Positions 7,530 through 15,967 of a stretch of DNA of 64,000 bases are shown piece by piece. How positions within the stretch are numbered: position 1 is the stretch's first letter; the number at the start of each line of letters is the position of its first letter. The notes beneath the pieces were generated by a model. That model had not been told where the DNA came from. It saw only the letters and a list, made by a program, of their open reading frames with translations, and searched no databases. The stretch is from positions 496,001-560,000 of the forward strand of contig NZ_JABWGO010000001.1 of NCBI RefSeq assembly GCF_013363995.1, written 5' to 3'. Source of the stretch: Nonomuraea rhodomycinica (GTDB taxonomy: Bacteria > Actinomycetota > Actinomycetes > Streptosporangiales > Streptosporangiaceae). Both the position numbers and the translations under genes were made by a program.

Positions 7530-10500
7530 TCAGGCGGCGGCCTTGGCGCTGATCGCGACCGTGGCCTGGCGGGTGACGCCGCTGACCGTGACCGCGACCG
7601 TCACCTGTCCGGCGCGCCGCGCCGTCAGCGTGCCGGTCCGCGGGTCGAGCACCGCCACGTGCCACGGCTTGGCCGTACGGGCCGGGCCAACGTGCAGGTT
7701 GGGCGAGCCGGACCAGGCGGCCGACACCGGGTACGCCGCCGGTACGGTCCGCGTCCCCTGCTTGACCTCGGCCGCGACCCGGCCGGTGGCGCCGGCGGCG
7801 AGCGTGGCGGGGGCCGTGAGCGTGAGCTCGTCCACGTGCGGGCGCACCTGCGTGCCGATCCAGGCCGGCGCGTCCACGAACCAGTCGCGCCGGACCCGCT
7901 CGGCCTCCTTCGCCGTCACCGGGTCCACGCCCCACAGCGACCACCCGGTGAACCCGCCGTCGTCCGCGGCCGTGGCCGGGTTCTTGCCGGAGTTGCCGTT
8001 GATGAAGTACGGCACCGCGTCCACCCGCGAGGCGTGGAAGGTGCCGACGTGCCCGCCGATGTAGGCGGCGCCCTTGCCGGTGGTCCGCTGGAAGTCGGCG
8101 AGCCACTGCTCGACCAGCGCGGCCTCCTTGCGGTCGCCGAGCTGGCTGCCCCTGCCGGGCGTGGGGTCGCGCGGCGGCACGTGGAACAGCACGGCGACCG
8201 AGCCGACCGAGGCGTCGCGGGCCGCCGCGTCGAGCTGCTCGCGCAGCATCGCGACCTGCTCGAAGCCGCCGCCGCGCAGGTTCAGGCGCGAGGTGTCGAG
8301 CGTGACGAAGCGGGTGCCCTTGTGGTCGAACGTCTTGTACGTGTCGCCGAAGACGGCCCTGAAGTTGTCGATCTTGCCGCCCATGACCTCGTGGTTGCCG
8401 GGCACGTAGTGGTACGGCAGCTCGCCGCCCAGCTCCTCGTCGAGGATGCGCTTGGCCAGCGCGAAGTCCTCCGGCGACGCCTCGTCCACGAGGTCGCCGT
8501 TGATGAGCAGGAAGTCCGGCTTCGCGGCCTTGATCTCGCGCAGCGTGCGGCGGGCGTTGCGGACGATGTCGCTGTCAGGGTCGCGGGCGACGAACTGGGC
8601 GTCGGACATGACGGCGAACCGCCACGGCATCGCGGCCACGTCCGGCCGGACCACCGGGTCGGTGACCTTGGCGGCGGCCGGGGCCGTCACCGACGGCGGC
8701 ACCTTGGCGACGAGCCCGTCGATGACGATCTCGTTGGTGTACTTCTGGTCGGCGCGCGTCTCGGCCACGTAGAAGCGCCGCAGCTTCAGCGGGTAGTTGA
8801 CGCCCGCCGGCACGGCGAACTCGACGTACTTCCAGCCGGTCCACGTCAGGTACGGCCCGCGCAGGATCTGCGACTGGCCGAGCGCGTCGTAGAACTCCAG
8901 GCTGGGCCACTCGCCCTTGCCGGTGGAGTTGATCCACATGCCGAACGCCTGCGGCTGTCCCGGCACGACGATCTGCTGTGGCGGGCTGGCGTACGCGGCG
9001 CGGGTGGCGGTGGACTGGGTGAAGTCGTAGGCCAGCTTGAGGCCGCCGCCGCTCTGCCCGGTCGCGGCCGACAGGGAGCCGGTGGCGCGGGCCGCGGCGA
9101 ACGTCCAGGACGCGGCGTCGTCGAAGCCGGCGACCGGCTTGTCCTCGAAGCCGACGGTGACGGGCACGGCGGCGCTGATCGAGCCGACCTTGGCGGTGAT
9201 GAGGCCGGAGCCGGTCTCCTTCTTCGCCTTGACCGTGAAGTACCCCTGGTCGGCGGGGGCCACCTCGAACAGGTCCTTGTCGTAGGACAGGGTCAGGTCC
9301 GCGGGCTCGATCGGCGCCGAGTTGCCGTTGCGGTCGTAGCCGACGACGCCGAACGCGGCGCTGCCGCCTGCGCCGGGCAGGCCGACGCGGTCGGTGGTGA
9401 GGCCGAGCCGCTGCAGCGGCTGCAGGACGGTGAGCTCCAGCGTGCCCTTGGCGGCGCCGCGCGAGGCGGTGACGGTGGCCTGGCCGGGCACGAGCGCGTG
9501 GAACCTCCCGTCGCGGACGACGCCGTGGACGGCCGGCTCGGAGCGCCAGGCCGGGGTGCCGGCGGCGGGACCGTACGTCTCGTCGTAGCCGGCGGCGGTC
9601 AGCCGCCGGGTGAGGCCGGGGAAGACCCGGTCGGGCCGGCCGCCCGCGACCGGGCCGGTGCCGGGCACGCGGGACGGGTCGCCGGCGGTCTCCAGCCAGA
9701 AGCCCTTGAGCTTGCCGCTGCCCTCGGGGGCGAACAGGGCGAGGCCGTTGGGGACGTGCCGCTCGCCGCCGTCGGACGGGCTGTTCTCGACCTGCACGTC
9801 GGCCTGGCCGGGCTCGCGGGCGAGCATGGTCGAGGAGCCGCCGCCGTCGAGGTTGAGGGCGTCGGCGGCGCCCAGCTCGGCCATCATCGCGGCCAGCTCG
9901 TTGAGGGTGACGCCGCGGCTGTCGGCCTGGCGGCCGTCCACGGTCAGCAGGTACATCGTGCGGCCGTCGGCGGAGAAGCCGACCGCGGTGCGCGGGTGCG
10001 CGGCCGGGTCGGCGGAGTTCTGCACGACGCCGTCCTTGACCAGCACGTAGTTGCCGCCGACGGCGGCCTTGAGCGCGCTGCCGTCGGACGTCTTGGGCCG
10101 GTAGGCGACGTCGATCCGGTCGCCGGCCTTGAGCGCGGCCAGCGCGGCGGCTCCGGCGTCGCGGCCCAGCAGGACGGTCGTGCCCGCCGGGACAGGGCCG
10201 GTGCCGGCCGCCTGCCGCACCTCGGCCACGACGCCGTCCTTGAGGACGACCTCGGTGACGGCGGAGGCGCCCTCGACGGCGCGGGCCCGCGTGTAGGAGC
10301 CCCACAGCGGCGTGAACAGGCCGACGCCGTCCTTCTGGATGACCTGGTTGAACTGGGTGAGCCTGATCGGCGTGCCGCCCGCGGGGGTGGCGGTGCCCTC
10401 GAAGTACGCCTTGAGGACCCGGCCGACGCCGTCGCCGGTGATCGCGACGGCGTTCTCGTGGCCGGCGACGGGCGACTGGATGAGGGTGCCGTTCTGGACG

Positions 10501-10937
10501 CCGACGCCCTGGGCGGCGCCGGAGGCGTTGATGTCGAAGAAGTCGCCGTTGACGGCCACGACGGCGCGGGCGCGCCTGGCGGGGCCGGACAGCGGTTCGG
10601 TCTTGGTGACCTCGCCGGAGTAGACGTAGTCGGCCTTCGCGCCGCCGCTGAGGTCGGCGGTGACGGCGTCGCCGCGCAGCCAGCCGAGCGCGTCGTAGCG
10701 GTCGAAGGAGGTCAGCGAGACGCCGGGGGCGACGGGCCGGGTCCGCTTGTCGGTCTCCAGCCGCTGCGTGGCGGCGGTGGCCGCGGCGCCGGTGTCGGCG
10801 AGGAGCGTGGAGGAGGGAGCGTACGAGGACGCCTGGAGCGCGTCCTCGGCGGGGGGCTGGGGATCGGCCTGCGCCGGGAGCGCGACTCCTAACAGGAGCG
10901 CGGACGCGGCGGCGGCCACATGACGGAGGGTCTGCAC
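7530..10937 (-). CDS. secreted phosphodiester glycosidase (NAGPA domain) fused to a calcineurin-like metallophosphoesterase
   Basis: About 1135 residues from the GTG at 10937, which gives a short signal peptide ending ALPAQA (start uncertain by some codons because the ribosome site is weak). Domains in order: a NAGPA/phosphodiester glycosidase domain at about 80-400 (VVAVNGDFFDINASG, then NLDGGGSSTML); Ig-like and jelly-roll carbohydrate-binding-like regions at about 420-740; a metallophosphoesterase domain at about 760-1010 (MSDAQF, INGDLVDE, VPGNHEV, LFHVPP, GGHVGTFH); and a C-terminal Ig-like domain. NAGPA domains remove sugar from phosphodiester-linked sugars; the second domain could then act on the phosphate. 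A cell-wall or extracellular phosphodiester substrate is likely. A PHO-box-like repeat lies at the promoter. Confidence 0.88.
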   Translation of the reverse strand: MQTLRHVAAAASALLLGVALPAQADPQPPAEDALQASSYAPSSTLLADTGAAATAATQRLETDKRTRPVAPGVSLTSFDRYDALGWLRGDAVTADLSGGAKADYVYSGEVTKTEPLSGPARRARAVVAVNGDFFDINASGAAQGVGVQNGTLIQSPVAGHENAVAITGDGVGRVLKAYFEGTATPAGGTPIRLTQFNQVIQKDGVGLFTPLWGSYTRARAVEGASAVTEVVLKDGVVAEVRQAAGTGPVPAGTTVLLGRDAGAAALAALKAGDRIDVAYRPKTSDGSALKAAVGGNYVLVKDGVVQNSADPAAHPRTAVGFSADGRTMYLLTVDGRQADSRGVTLNELAAMMAELGAADALNLDGGGSSTMLAREPGQADVQVENSPSDGGERHVPNGLALFAPEGSGKLKGFWLETAGDPSRVPGTGPVAGGRPDRVFPGLTRRLTAAGYDETYGPAAGTPAWRSEPAVHGVVRDGRFHALVPGQATVTASRGAAKGTLELTVLQPLQRLGLTTDRVGLPGAGGSAAFGVVGYDRNGNSAPIEPADLTLSYDKDLFEVAPADQGYFTVKAKKETGSGLITAKVGSISAAVPVTVGFEDKPVAGFDDAASWTFAAARATGSLSAATGQSGGGLKLAYDFTQSTATRAAYASPPQQIVVPGQPQAFGMWINSTGKGEWPSLEFYDALGQSQILRGPYLTWTGWKYVEFAVPAGVNYPLKLRRFYVAETRADQKYTNEIVIDGLVAKVPPSVTAPAAAKVTDPVVRPDVAAMPWRFAVMSDAQFVARDPDSDIVRNARRTLREIKAAKPDFLLINGDLVDEASPEDFALAKRILDEELGGELPYHYVPGNHEVMGGKIDNFRAVFGDTYKTFDHKGTRFVTLDTSRLNLRGGGFEQVAMLREQLDAAARDASVGSVAVLFHVPPRDPTPGRGSQLGDRKEAALVEQWLADFQRTTGKGAAYIGGHVGTFHASRVDAVPYFINGNSGKNPATAADDGGFTGWSLWGVDPVTAKEAERVRRDWFVDAPAWIGTQVRPHVDELTLTAPATLAAGATGRVAAEVKQGTRTVPAAYPVSAAWSGSPNLHVGPARTAKPWHVAVLDPRTGTLTARRAGQVTVAVTVSGVTRQATVAISAKAAA

Positions 10938-10976
10938 GACCGAACTCAATCGCTCGTGGCTATAACTTTCAAGACT

Positions 10977-10998
10977 TCGCGATGAACTAAAAGAAAAC
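10977..10998 (-). promoter_or_regulatory. candidate PHO box (PhoP direct repeat) for the phosphodiester glycosidase gene
   Basis: Read on the minus strand, the 11-mer GTTTTCTTTTA is followed directly by the 11-mer GTTCATCGCGA. The second closely fits the Streptomyces PhoP direct-repeat unit (GTTCAYC followed by GC-rich bases); the first keeps GTT only. A TTATAG hexamer (10960-10965) lies 11 bases downstream and the GTG start 40 bases downstream, as expected for a box in the -35 region. Family knowledge plus visual match; not scored. Confidence 0.4.
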
Positions 10999-11011
10999 TT
11001 CAAGCGCGGGC

Positions 11012-11100
11012 GCGTACGCGGAAGGCCCGTTGGCGGGGACGCGCACGCGGAAGGCCCGTGGGGTGGGGACGCGCACGCGGAAGGGTCGTCAGGCGGGGGT
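11012..11100. repeat. three tandem ~30-bp units across the stop codon of the membrane protein gene
   Basis: Units begin at 11012, 11041 and 11071, each starting GCGyACGCGGAAGG and ending in a G-run. The third unit contains the TGA stop (11089-11091) of the minus-strand gene; the other two are diverged copies placed after it. Confidence 0.75.
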
Positions 11101-13332
11101 GCGGGCCGCGCCGTGGGGTTCGAGGGTGTCGGGCCGAGGGTCGCCGGGCTCGGGCTCGGGCATCGGCGAGCGCAGGCCCGCGTACAGCACCAGCGGCACG
11201 GCCAGCGACACCGCCATCGACAGCACCGCCGTGCCCGAGTCGTTGACCAGCATGCCCACCACGCCGCTGACCAGCGCACCGACGAGGCCGGCCCGCAGCA
11301 TCGGGGCGCGGGCGAACGCCTGCGGCACCAGGCCGGCGCTCACCTTGGCCGGCCGCAGCAGCGCGAAGACGAGGAACGCCAGCCCGACGATCACGATCGG
11401 CATGAGGTTGGGCGAGAGCATGGTGTTGAGCATCGCCCCGAGCTTGCGGCCGATCATGGGCAGGAACGTCCCGTCGATCACCTGGCCGACGAACCGGCCG
11501 AGGTGCGTCTGCGACGCGACGGGCCGCGTGTGGTCCAGCACCGCGATGATCGTCACCACCACGCCGCCCAGCACGCAGAACCCGGCGAGCTTGACCAGCG
11601 ACACCCGCCGTCCGGCCACCAGCATCGCCGTCACCGCGATCCCGGGCACGAAGGCGATCACGCCGCCGAAGTCGCTGCCCACGCCCGGCCAGCCGGCCAG
11701 CAGCATGGCGACGAGGCCGAGCGTCGAGACCAGCGCCACCGCGACCGTCCGGCGGCCGACCCGCACGAGGTGGTCGGCGGCGACGGCGGTCACCATGAGC
11801 ACGGCGGTGGCCAGCAGCGCGAACGGGATGTTGGCCAGCCCGTAGTAGCGGCCGCCCACGACCGCGGTGTAGCCCATGAGGCTGTTGAACTGCAGGGTCG
11901 TGCCGCTCAGCAGGTCGCCGACCAGGGTGGCGGCGGTGACCCCGGCGACCACGGCGGGCGGGCCGAGCGGATGACGCCGCCACGGGCCCGCCAGGGCCGC
12001 CAGCACGATCAGGGCCGCGATCCCGAGCACCCCGCCGACCAGGGCCGCGGCGGGCACGCCGGCGCGCACCCACGGCAGCAGGTTCACCAGGTACGTGGAG
12101 ACGGGGATCGAGGCGACCCCCAGGGCGGCGACGCCCACGGCGTAGGGGCGCCTGCGGCGCGAGAGCAGCAGGTAGGCGGTGACGTAGAACGACACCTGCA
12201 GGATGGCGAACCCGGTGAAGAACAGGCCGGTCGTGGAGCGCACGGTGGTGCCGGTCAGGTCGGACTCGCGCAGGTGGGCGACGCCCTCGTCGAGCGTCAG
12301 CACGGCGCCCGGGTGCCAGGGCACGCCGATGACGGTGGGCGGCGCCGCGATGCCGGCGGCGGCCAGCACGGTGGGGGCGATGTCGGGCAGGATGACGATG
12401 TCGTCGCGCCGGGTCGAGGTGGTGCCGAGCAGCGCCCCGGGCGTCGCCTGCGTGCCCTTCCACATGGCCACCCGCAGGTGGGGCATGGTGCCGTGGTCGC
12501 CGATGCCGGCCAGCACCACGTCGGTTCCGGCGGGGACCTTGGCCAGCGTCTCGCCGACCTTCGCGTCGGCGGCGCGCGCCGCCTCCTCGCGCCGCGCCGG
12601 CGCCAGCGCCTCCGGCTCGGCGGGCAGCCCGCCGCCGGAGAGGTACGGGGTGATCAGCTCGTCCACGTCGACGGCCGTCACGCGGCAGCGCGTCCAGTCG
12701 GCCAGCGCGGCGGGCTCGGCGGCGTACACGTCCACCTTGCCCTCCAGGTCGGCCAGCGCGAGCGCCGCTCCCGGGCCGACCGCGGCGGTGCACTGCCCGG
12801 CGGCGTGGACGGCCTGGCCGAGCGTGCCCGCGTAGGTGCCGTCGCGCAGGCCGCGCAGGTCCTGGAAGCCGGGCACGACCGCGCCGGCGCCGCGCGTCTC
12901 GGGCTCCGGCGGCAGGCCGCAGCCGTGGCCGACCGCGGAGCGGACACCGGCGGAGACGGTCAGCCAGCCGTCGTACGGGCACGCGACGGTGCCGACGGTC
13001 TTGACCGAGACCGAGCCGAGCGCGCTCTGGCCCGCGAGCCGCCACAGGTGGGGGGTGCGGGCCGGGTCGAGGTCGTTCCAGTGCAGGCCGGGCACGCCGA
13101 TGAAGACGACCCGCCCGTCCGCGCTCGCGCGCGTCACCGCGTCCGCGCCCGCCGTCCCGGCCGCGCGCGTCACGGGGGCCGTGCCGGCGGCCTGCGCCGT
13201 CGTCCCGGCTGTGCCGGCGGCCTGCGCCGTGGTCCGGGCCGTGTCCATGGCATGGGCCGCGGCGGGCTGTGCCAGCCACAGCGTCGTCGCGGCCGCGAGC
13301 AGCAGCGCCCACCTCACCGTCGGTGCCCCCAT
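11089..13332 (-). CDS. polytopic membrane protein with extracellular alkaline-phosphatase-like domain
   Basis: 747 residues from the ATG at 13332. A signal/anchor segment (about 5-30, ending QPAAAHA) is followed by an Ala/Thr-rich linker and then a region at about 65-390 with features of the alkaline phosphatase/sulfatase superfamily: VVFIGVPGLHWNDL, ARTPHLWRLA, and later VVLAGIGDHGTMPHLRVAMWKG and ILPDIAPTVLAAAG. The C-terminal half (about 400-720) is a run of roughly ten hydrophobic helices. I know such proteins only as conserved actinobacterial membrane proteins of unknown role. It precedes the secreted phosphodiester glycosidase on the same strand with 151 bp between, so a shared role at the envelope is possible. 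Confidence 0.8.
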   Translation of the reverse strand: MGAPTVRWALLLAAATTLWLAQPAAAHAMDTARTTAQAAGTAGTTAQAAGTAPVTRAAGTAGADAVTRASADGRVVFIGVPGLHWNDLDPARTPHLWRLAGQSALGSVSVKTVGTVACPYDGWLTVSAGVRSAVGHGCGLPPEPETRGAGAVVPGFQDLRGLRDGTYAGTLGQAVHAAGQCTAAVGPGAALALADLEGKVDVYAAEPAALADWTRCRVTAVDVDELITPYLSGGGLPAEPEALAPARREEAARAADAKVGETLAKVPAGTDVVLAGIGDHGTMPHLRVAMWKGTQATPGALLGTTSTRRDDIVILPDIAPTVLAAAGIAAPPTVIGVPWHPGAVLTLDEGVAHLRESDLTGTTVRSTTGLFFTGFAILQVSFYVTAYLLLSRRRRPYAVGVAALGVASIPVSTYLVNLLPWVRAGVPAAALVGGVLGIAALIVLAALAGPWRRHPLGPPAVVAGVTAATLVGDLLSGTTLQFNSLMGYTAVVGGRYYGLANIPFALLATAVLMVTAVAADHLVRVGRRTVAVALVSTLGLVAMLLAGWPGVGSDFGGVIAFVPGIAVTAMLVAGRRVSLVKLAGFCVLGGVVVTIIAVLDHTRPVASQTHLGRFVGQVIDGTFLPMIGRKLGAMLNTMLSPNLMPIVIVGLAFLVFALLRPAKVSAGLVPQAFARAPMLRAGLVGALVSGVVGMLVNDSGTAVLSMAVSLAVPLVLYAGLRSPMPEPEPGDPRPDTLEPHGAARTPA

Positions 13333-13691
13333 CCGGATGAGGAGCTCCGCGCGGCTGTGACACCCCGGCCGCCGCCCGGCGCTCGAGTCGGGAAGTGTCG
13401 GAAACCTAGCACGTGCCCGTCCTCGGGCGCTCTCCTTTTCGATCACGTTTGATCATGCCGTTGACCCCGTGCGACCGAGGTCTCCGAACAGCTACGTACC
13501 CGACGATCCAGGTGCCAACCGACAGGGGTGCGCCGTCGCTCTCAAGCGGCCATTCCTCCGATGTCTGGCGGTCCTGCACGGCCCCGACGGCAGGCCTATG
13601 GCGTGAGCAGGCGCGGGACCTCCCATCACTGGCGCTCGCGCGATCGGCGGCGCAGACTGGAATCACGGCGATCCGTCGAGTGGGAGCACCC
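13333..13691. other. 359-bp divergent promoter region, no gene seen
   Basis: This region separates the minus-strand membrane protein gene from the plus-strand orphan gene. The frame of the orphan is open back to about 13413, but the composition and the lack of a ribosome site argue against coding there. No strong dyad or -10/-35 pair stands out to me. Confidence 0.4.
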
Positions 13692-14417
13692 GTGGACAAT
13701 CACCTTGATCACATGCCGGTCCTGTCCCGAGGGAGACATCGCAACCCGAAGCGCGGTGCCTGCTTCATGGAGCTGGCGTCCTATCTCGCCGGCGAGCGGT
13801 GGAGCGATCACCCGGCCTGCACGCATCCGCTGCTGGCCGCGCTCGCCCGCTTGGTCAACGACAACACCAGTGACGACAACCGGGGCAGGCTCATCGGGCT
13901 GGTCCCGTCCATCATCGGCCTGGCGGGCGACGACCTGCGCCTCGACGCCCAGATCTCCCTGCGGTGCGCGACGACGGCGCTGCCGGTGGCCGCCGCGGAG
14001 CGGCAGCTCGCGCTGGCGGTCTCGGTGCTGGCGGCCGAGGAGGTCATGTGCCGGCTCGACGGCGCCCCGTCGGGGCGGTTGAGCGAGCGCAGCGAACAGG
14101 CGCTGGCCCAGGTGCCGCGCGCGGCCGAGCAGGCCAGGAAGTTCAGCCGGGCGGCGAAGATCACCGAGAAGGGCTTCCGCCGCTACGCCGCCCCGAACGC
14201 GGTGCAACTGTCGGTGGTGGGGATCGTGCAGGCGTGCATCCCTGACCCGGACGCGCTGCTGCGGGAGCTGCTGACCGAGGCGATCGCCGACTGCGCGGCG
14301 CTCGTCCGCGGCCCCGCCCTGCCCGCGCCCCGGCTCGCGGCCGGACCGGCGCCGGTCCCCGCCGTCCCGGCCGGGGGCGAGGCGGTGGTGCGGACGGCGG
14401 CCCGGAAGGGCGCCTGA
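13692..14417 (+). CDS. hypothetical protein, alpha-helical
   Basis: 241 residues from the GTG at 13692, preferred because TGGGAG lies 5 bases upstream; an internal ATG at 13767 (MELASYLAGERWSDHP) is an alternative start with 216 residues. The protein is soluble and mostly helical with Ala/Leu-rich heptad-like stretches, and ends in a Pro/Ala-rich disordered tail of about 35 residues. I do not recognise a domain. I have the impression of similar proteins in other actinobacteria but cannot verify it. It stands alone, with long gaps on both sides. Confidence 0.65.
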   Translation: MDNHLDHMPVLSRGRHRNPKRGACFMELASYLAGERWSDHPACTHPLLAALARLVNDNTSDDNRGRLIGLVPSIIGLAGDDLRLDAQISLRCATTALPVAAAERQLALAVSVLAAEEVMCRLDGAPSGRLSERSEQALAQVPRAAEQARKFSRAAKITEKGFRRYAAPNAVQLSVVGIVQACIPDPDALLRELLTEAIADCAALVRGPALPAPRLAAGPAPVPAVPAGGEAVVRTAARKGA

Positions 14418-14721
14418 CGCCCACCGGAGCGGGACCGGCCACGAACCCGCTCGTGCCGGCGACGCGCCTGCCCGGGGCGCTGTCGCGGTGACTCACGGCG
14501 TCGGCCACCGGGTGGGCGACGTCGCCGTGGAAGGCCGGGGCGCCCGCCCGGACCCGTGCAGCGGCCGACGCCGGAAGCCGGGCCGGACCCGGCGGGCGAG
14601 CCCCCCTCGCGTTCCCGCCGGGAGACCGTAGCTCGACGACGCTACGGAAGGTAAGGTCACCACGCTGTACGCGGCGTCTCCCGGCCGGTCGTCCGGCCCG
14701 TTCTCGCGGTAACGCCGCAGC

Positions 14722-14740
14722 TCAGGCAAGCCTCGCCTTC
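14722..14740. promoter_or_regulatory. IdeR/DmdR-like iron box (weak match)
   Basis: TCAGGCAAGCCTCGCCTTC agrees at about 12 of 19 positions, by eye, with the actinobacterial iron box TTAGGTTAGGCTCACCTAA. It lies 63 bp upstream of the VIT1/CCC1-type transporter start. The match alone is weak; the position in front of a metal transporter raises its value. Confidence 0.35.
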
Positions 14741-14760
14741 GTTGCGACACCTCCGGAATT

Positions 14761-14789
14761 ATGCCTAAATTTCACGTAGTAATAGGCAT
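14761..14789. promoter_or_regulatory. inverted repeat ATGCCTA-N15-TAGGCAT, candidate metal-responsive operator
   Basis: ATGCCTA (14761-14767) and TAGGCAT (14783-14789) are perfect 7-bp arms around an AT-rich spacer, immediately before the ribosome site TGGAGG (14791-14796) of the transporter gene. The locally low GC marks it as a control region. DtxR/MntR-type or other regulator binding is inference; the arms could instead form an RNA hairpin next to the ribosome site. Confidence 0.45.
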
Positions 14790-14803
14790 TTGGAGGCTTT
14801 GTC

Positions 14804-15526
14804 ATGACTGTCGAGCTCGCCCAGCCGCACTCCCCCGAGCTGCACCACACCCACCGCGACGTGACCGGCGGATGGCTGCGGCCGGCGGTGTTCGGGGCCA
14901 TGGACGGACTCGTCTCGAACTTCGCGTTGATCGCCGGCGTCGTGGGGGCCGCGGGCGCGGGCCGCGGGGCGGTGCTGGCCGGGTTCGCCGGGCTGGTCGC
15001 GGGCGCGTGCTCCATGGCCGCCGGCGAGTACACCTCCGTGAAGTCGCAGACGGAGCTGATGCGCGCCGAGATCGCCGTGGAGCGGCGCGAGCTGGCCCGC
15101 AACCCGGAGGGCGAGCAGGCCGAGCTGGCCGCCCTCTACCGGGCCCGCGGGCTGGACGCCGAGCTGGCCCGCAAGGTCGCCGCCGGACTGTCGGCGGACC
15201 CGGAGCAGGCGCTGCGCGTCCACGTGCGCGAGGAGCTGGGCGTGGACCCCGACGACCTGCCCTCTCCGCGGCTGGCCGCCGCCTCGTCCTTCGGCGCGTT
15301 CGCCGCGGGCGCGCTGGTGCCGCTGGCGCCCTTCCTGTTCGGGGCGTCGGGGCTGGCGGTGGCGGTGGTGCTGAGCGTGCTGGCGCTGTTCGGGTTCGGC
15401 GCGGTGGTGGCGCGCATGACGGCCCGGCCGTGGTGGCTGGGCGGCCTGCGCCAGCTCGCCCTCGGCGTCGGCGCCGCGGCCGCGACCTTCGGCATCGGCC
15501 ACGTGCTGGGCGTCACCATCTCGTGA
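14804..15526 (+). CDS. VIT1/CCC1 family iron/manganese transporter
   Basis: 240 residues. The first two helices carry the family hallmarks: RPAVFGAMDGLVSNFALIAGV, then AGLVAGACSMAAGEYTSVKSQ. A cytosolic Glu-rich metal-binding helical hairpin follows at about 75-150 (many Glu/Arg), then three C-terminal helices. This matches the five-helix plan of vacuolar iron transporter relatives, which move Fe2+/Mn2+ out of the cytosol, here presumably as exporters. Start ATG with TGGAGG 7 bases upstream. Single gene, ended by a strong stem-loop. The upstream metal-box-like motifs suggest induction by metal excess. Confidence 0.9.
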   Translation: MTVELAQPHSPELHHTHRDVTGGWLRPAVFGAMDGLVSNFALIAGVVGAAGAGRGAVLAGFAGLVAGACSMAAGEYTSVKSQTELMRAEIAVERRELARNPEGEQAELAALYRARGLDAELARKVAAGLSADPEQALRVHVREELGVDPDDLPSPRLAAASSFGAFAAGALVPLAPFLFGASGLAVAVVLSVLALFGFGAVVARMTARPWWLGGLRQLALGVGAAAATFGIGHVLGVTIS

Positions 15527-15566
15527 TCCGGCCCTGACCCGTCCCTGATCCGTCCGGTGAACGGCG

Positions 15567-15603
15567 GAGGGTCCCGTACGCCCGGAAAACGCACGGGACC
15601 CTC
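15567..15603. terminator. bidirectional terminator between vit1-like and gerW genes
   Basis: GAGGGTCCCGT (15567-15577) pairs perfectly with ACGGGACCCTC (15593-15603) around a 15-base loop. It sits midway between convergent stops at 15526 and 15610, as expected for a shared terminator. Confidence 0.75.
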
Positions 15604-15609
15604 GCCGGG

Positions 15610-15963
15610 CTAACGGCGGCGGCGCTTCTTGAGTATGGACCGCAGCACGAGCAGGAGCACGACCAACGCGATCTGACCGCCCAGCACGACGCGGTTGACG
15701 TCGAGCGCGGGCTGCCAGCTCACCTCACCATCCTTGATCACGTAGGCGCCCACGGGCGTGGCGCTGTACCCGTAGCCGCCGCCGCTTCCCGACTCCTCCT
15801 GCTCGCCCTTCTCCCCCTGGCGCCGTCCTCCCCCGCCACCCCCGCCCTGGATGACGCGGGCGACCGGGACGACGGTGACGTCCCCCCGCTGCACGGGCTC
15901 GCCGAAGACCCGCCTGACGACCGCCTCGTCGCCGGCCTTCTCCATCAGTCGCATGATGTCCAT
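15610..15963 (-). CDS. GerW family sporulation protein with C-terminal membrane anchor
   Basis: 117 residues, in the size range of GerW/YtfJ family proteins. The family core is recognisable: VFGEPVQRGDVTVVPVARV, a glycine-rich loop (GGGGGGG, later GSGGGYGYSATPVGAYVIKDGEVSWQPA). It ends in a single transmembrane helix (about 90-108) with a positive KKRRRR tail, so the domain is membrane-tethered. The start codon lies 4 bases after the stop of the alpha-galactosidase gene, suggesting translational coupling or at least co-transcription. Bacillus GerW is a spore germination protein; the role here is unknown. Confidence 0.82.
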   Translation of the reverse strand: MDIMRLMEKAGDEAVVRRVFGEPVQRGDVTVVPVARVIQGGGGGGGRRQGEKGEQEESGSGGGYGYSATPVGAYVIKDGEVSWQPALDVNRVVLGGQIALVVLLLVLRSILKKRRRR

Positions 15964-15967
15964 CTCG

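Larger units (their letters stand above)
14418..14803. other. 386-bp intergenic region with hairpin and regulatory dyads
   Basis: The left part shows no coding signal. CCGTAG (14626-14631) and CTACGG (14642-14647) form a small hairpin. The right 80 bases hold an IdeR-like box and a 7-bp inverted repeat in front of the metal transporter gene, annotated separately. Confidence 0.5.

Noticed and set aside
7464..10892. Long plus-strand open frame opposite the phosphodiester glycosidase gene
   Set aside because: Same cause: high GC at third positions removes stops on the other strand. No motif or credible composition.
14493..14750. Minus-strand open frame of 85 codons in the gap before the VIT1-type gene
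   Set aside because: No ribosome site, composition not protein-like, and it would overlap the regulatory region of the transporter.
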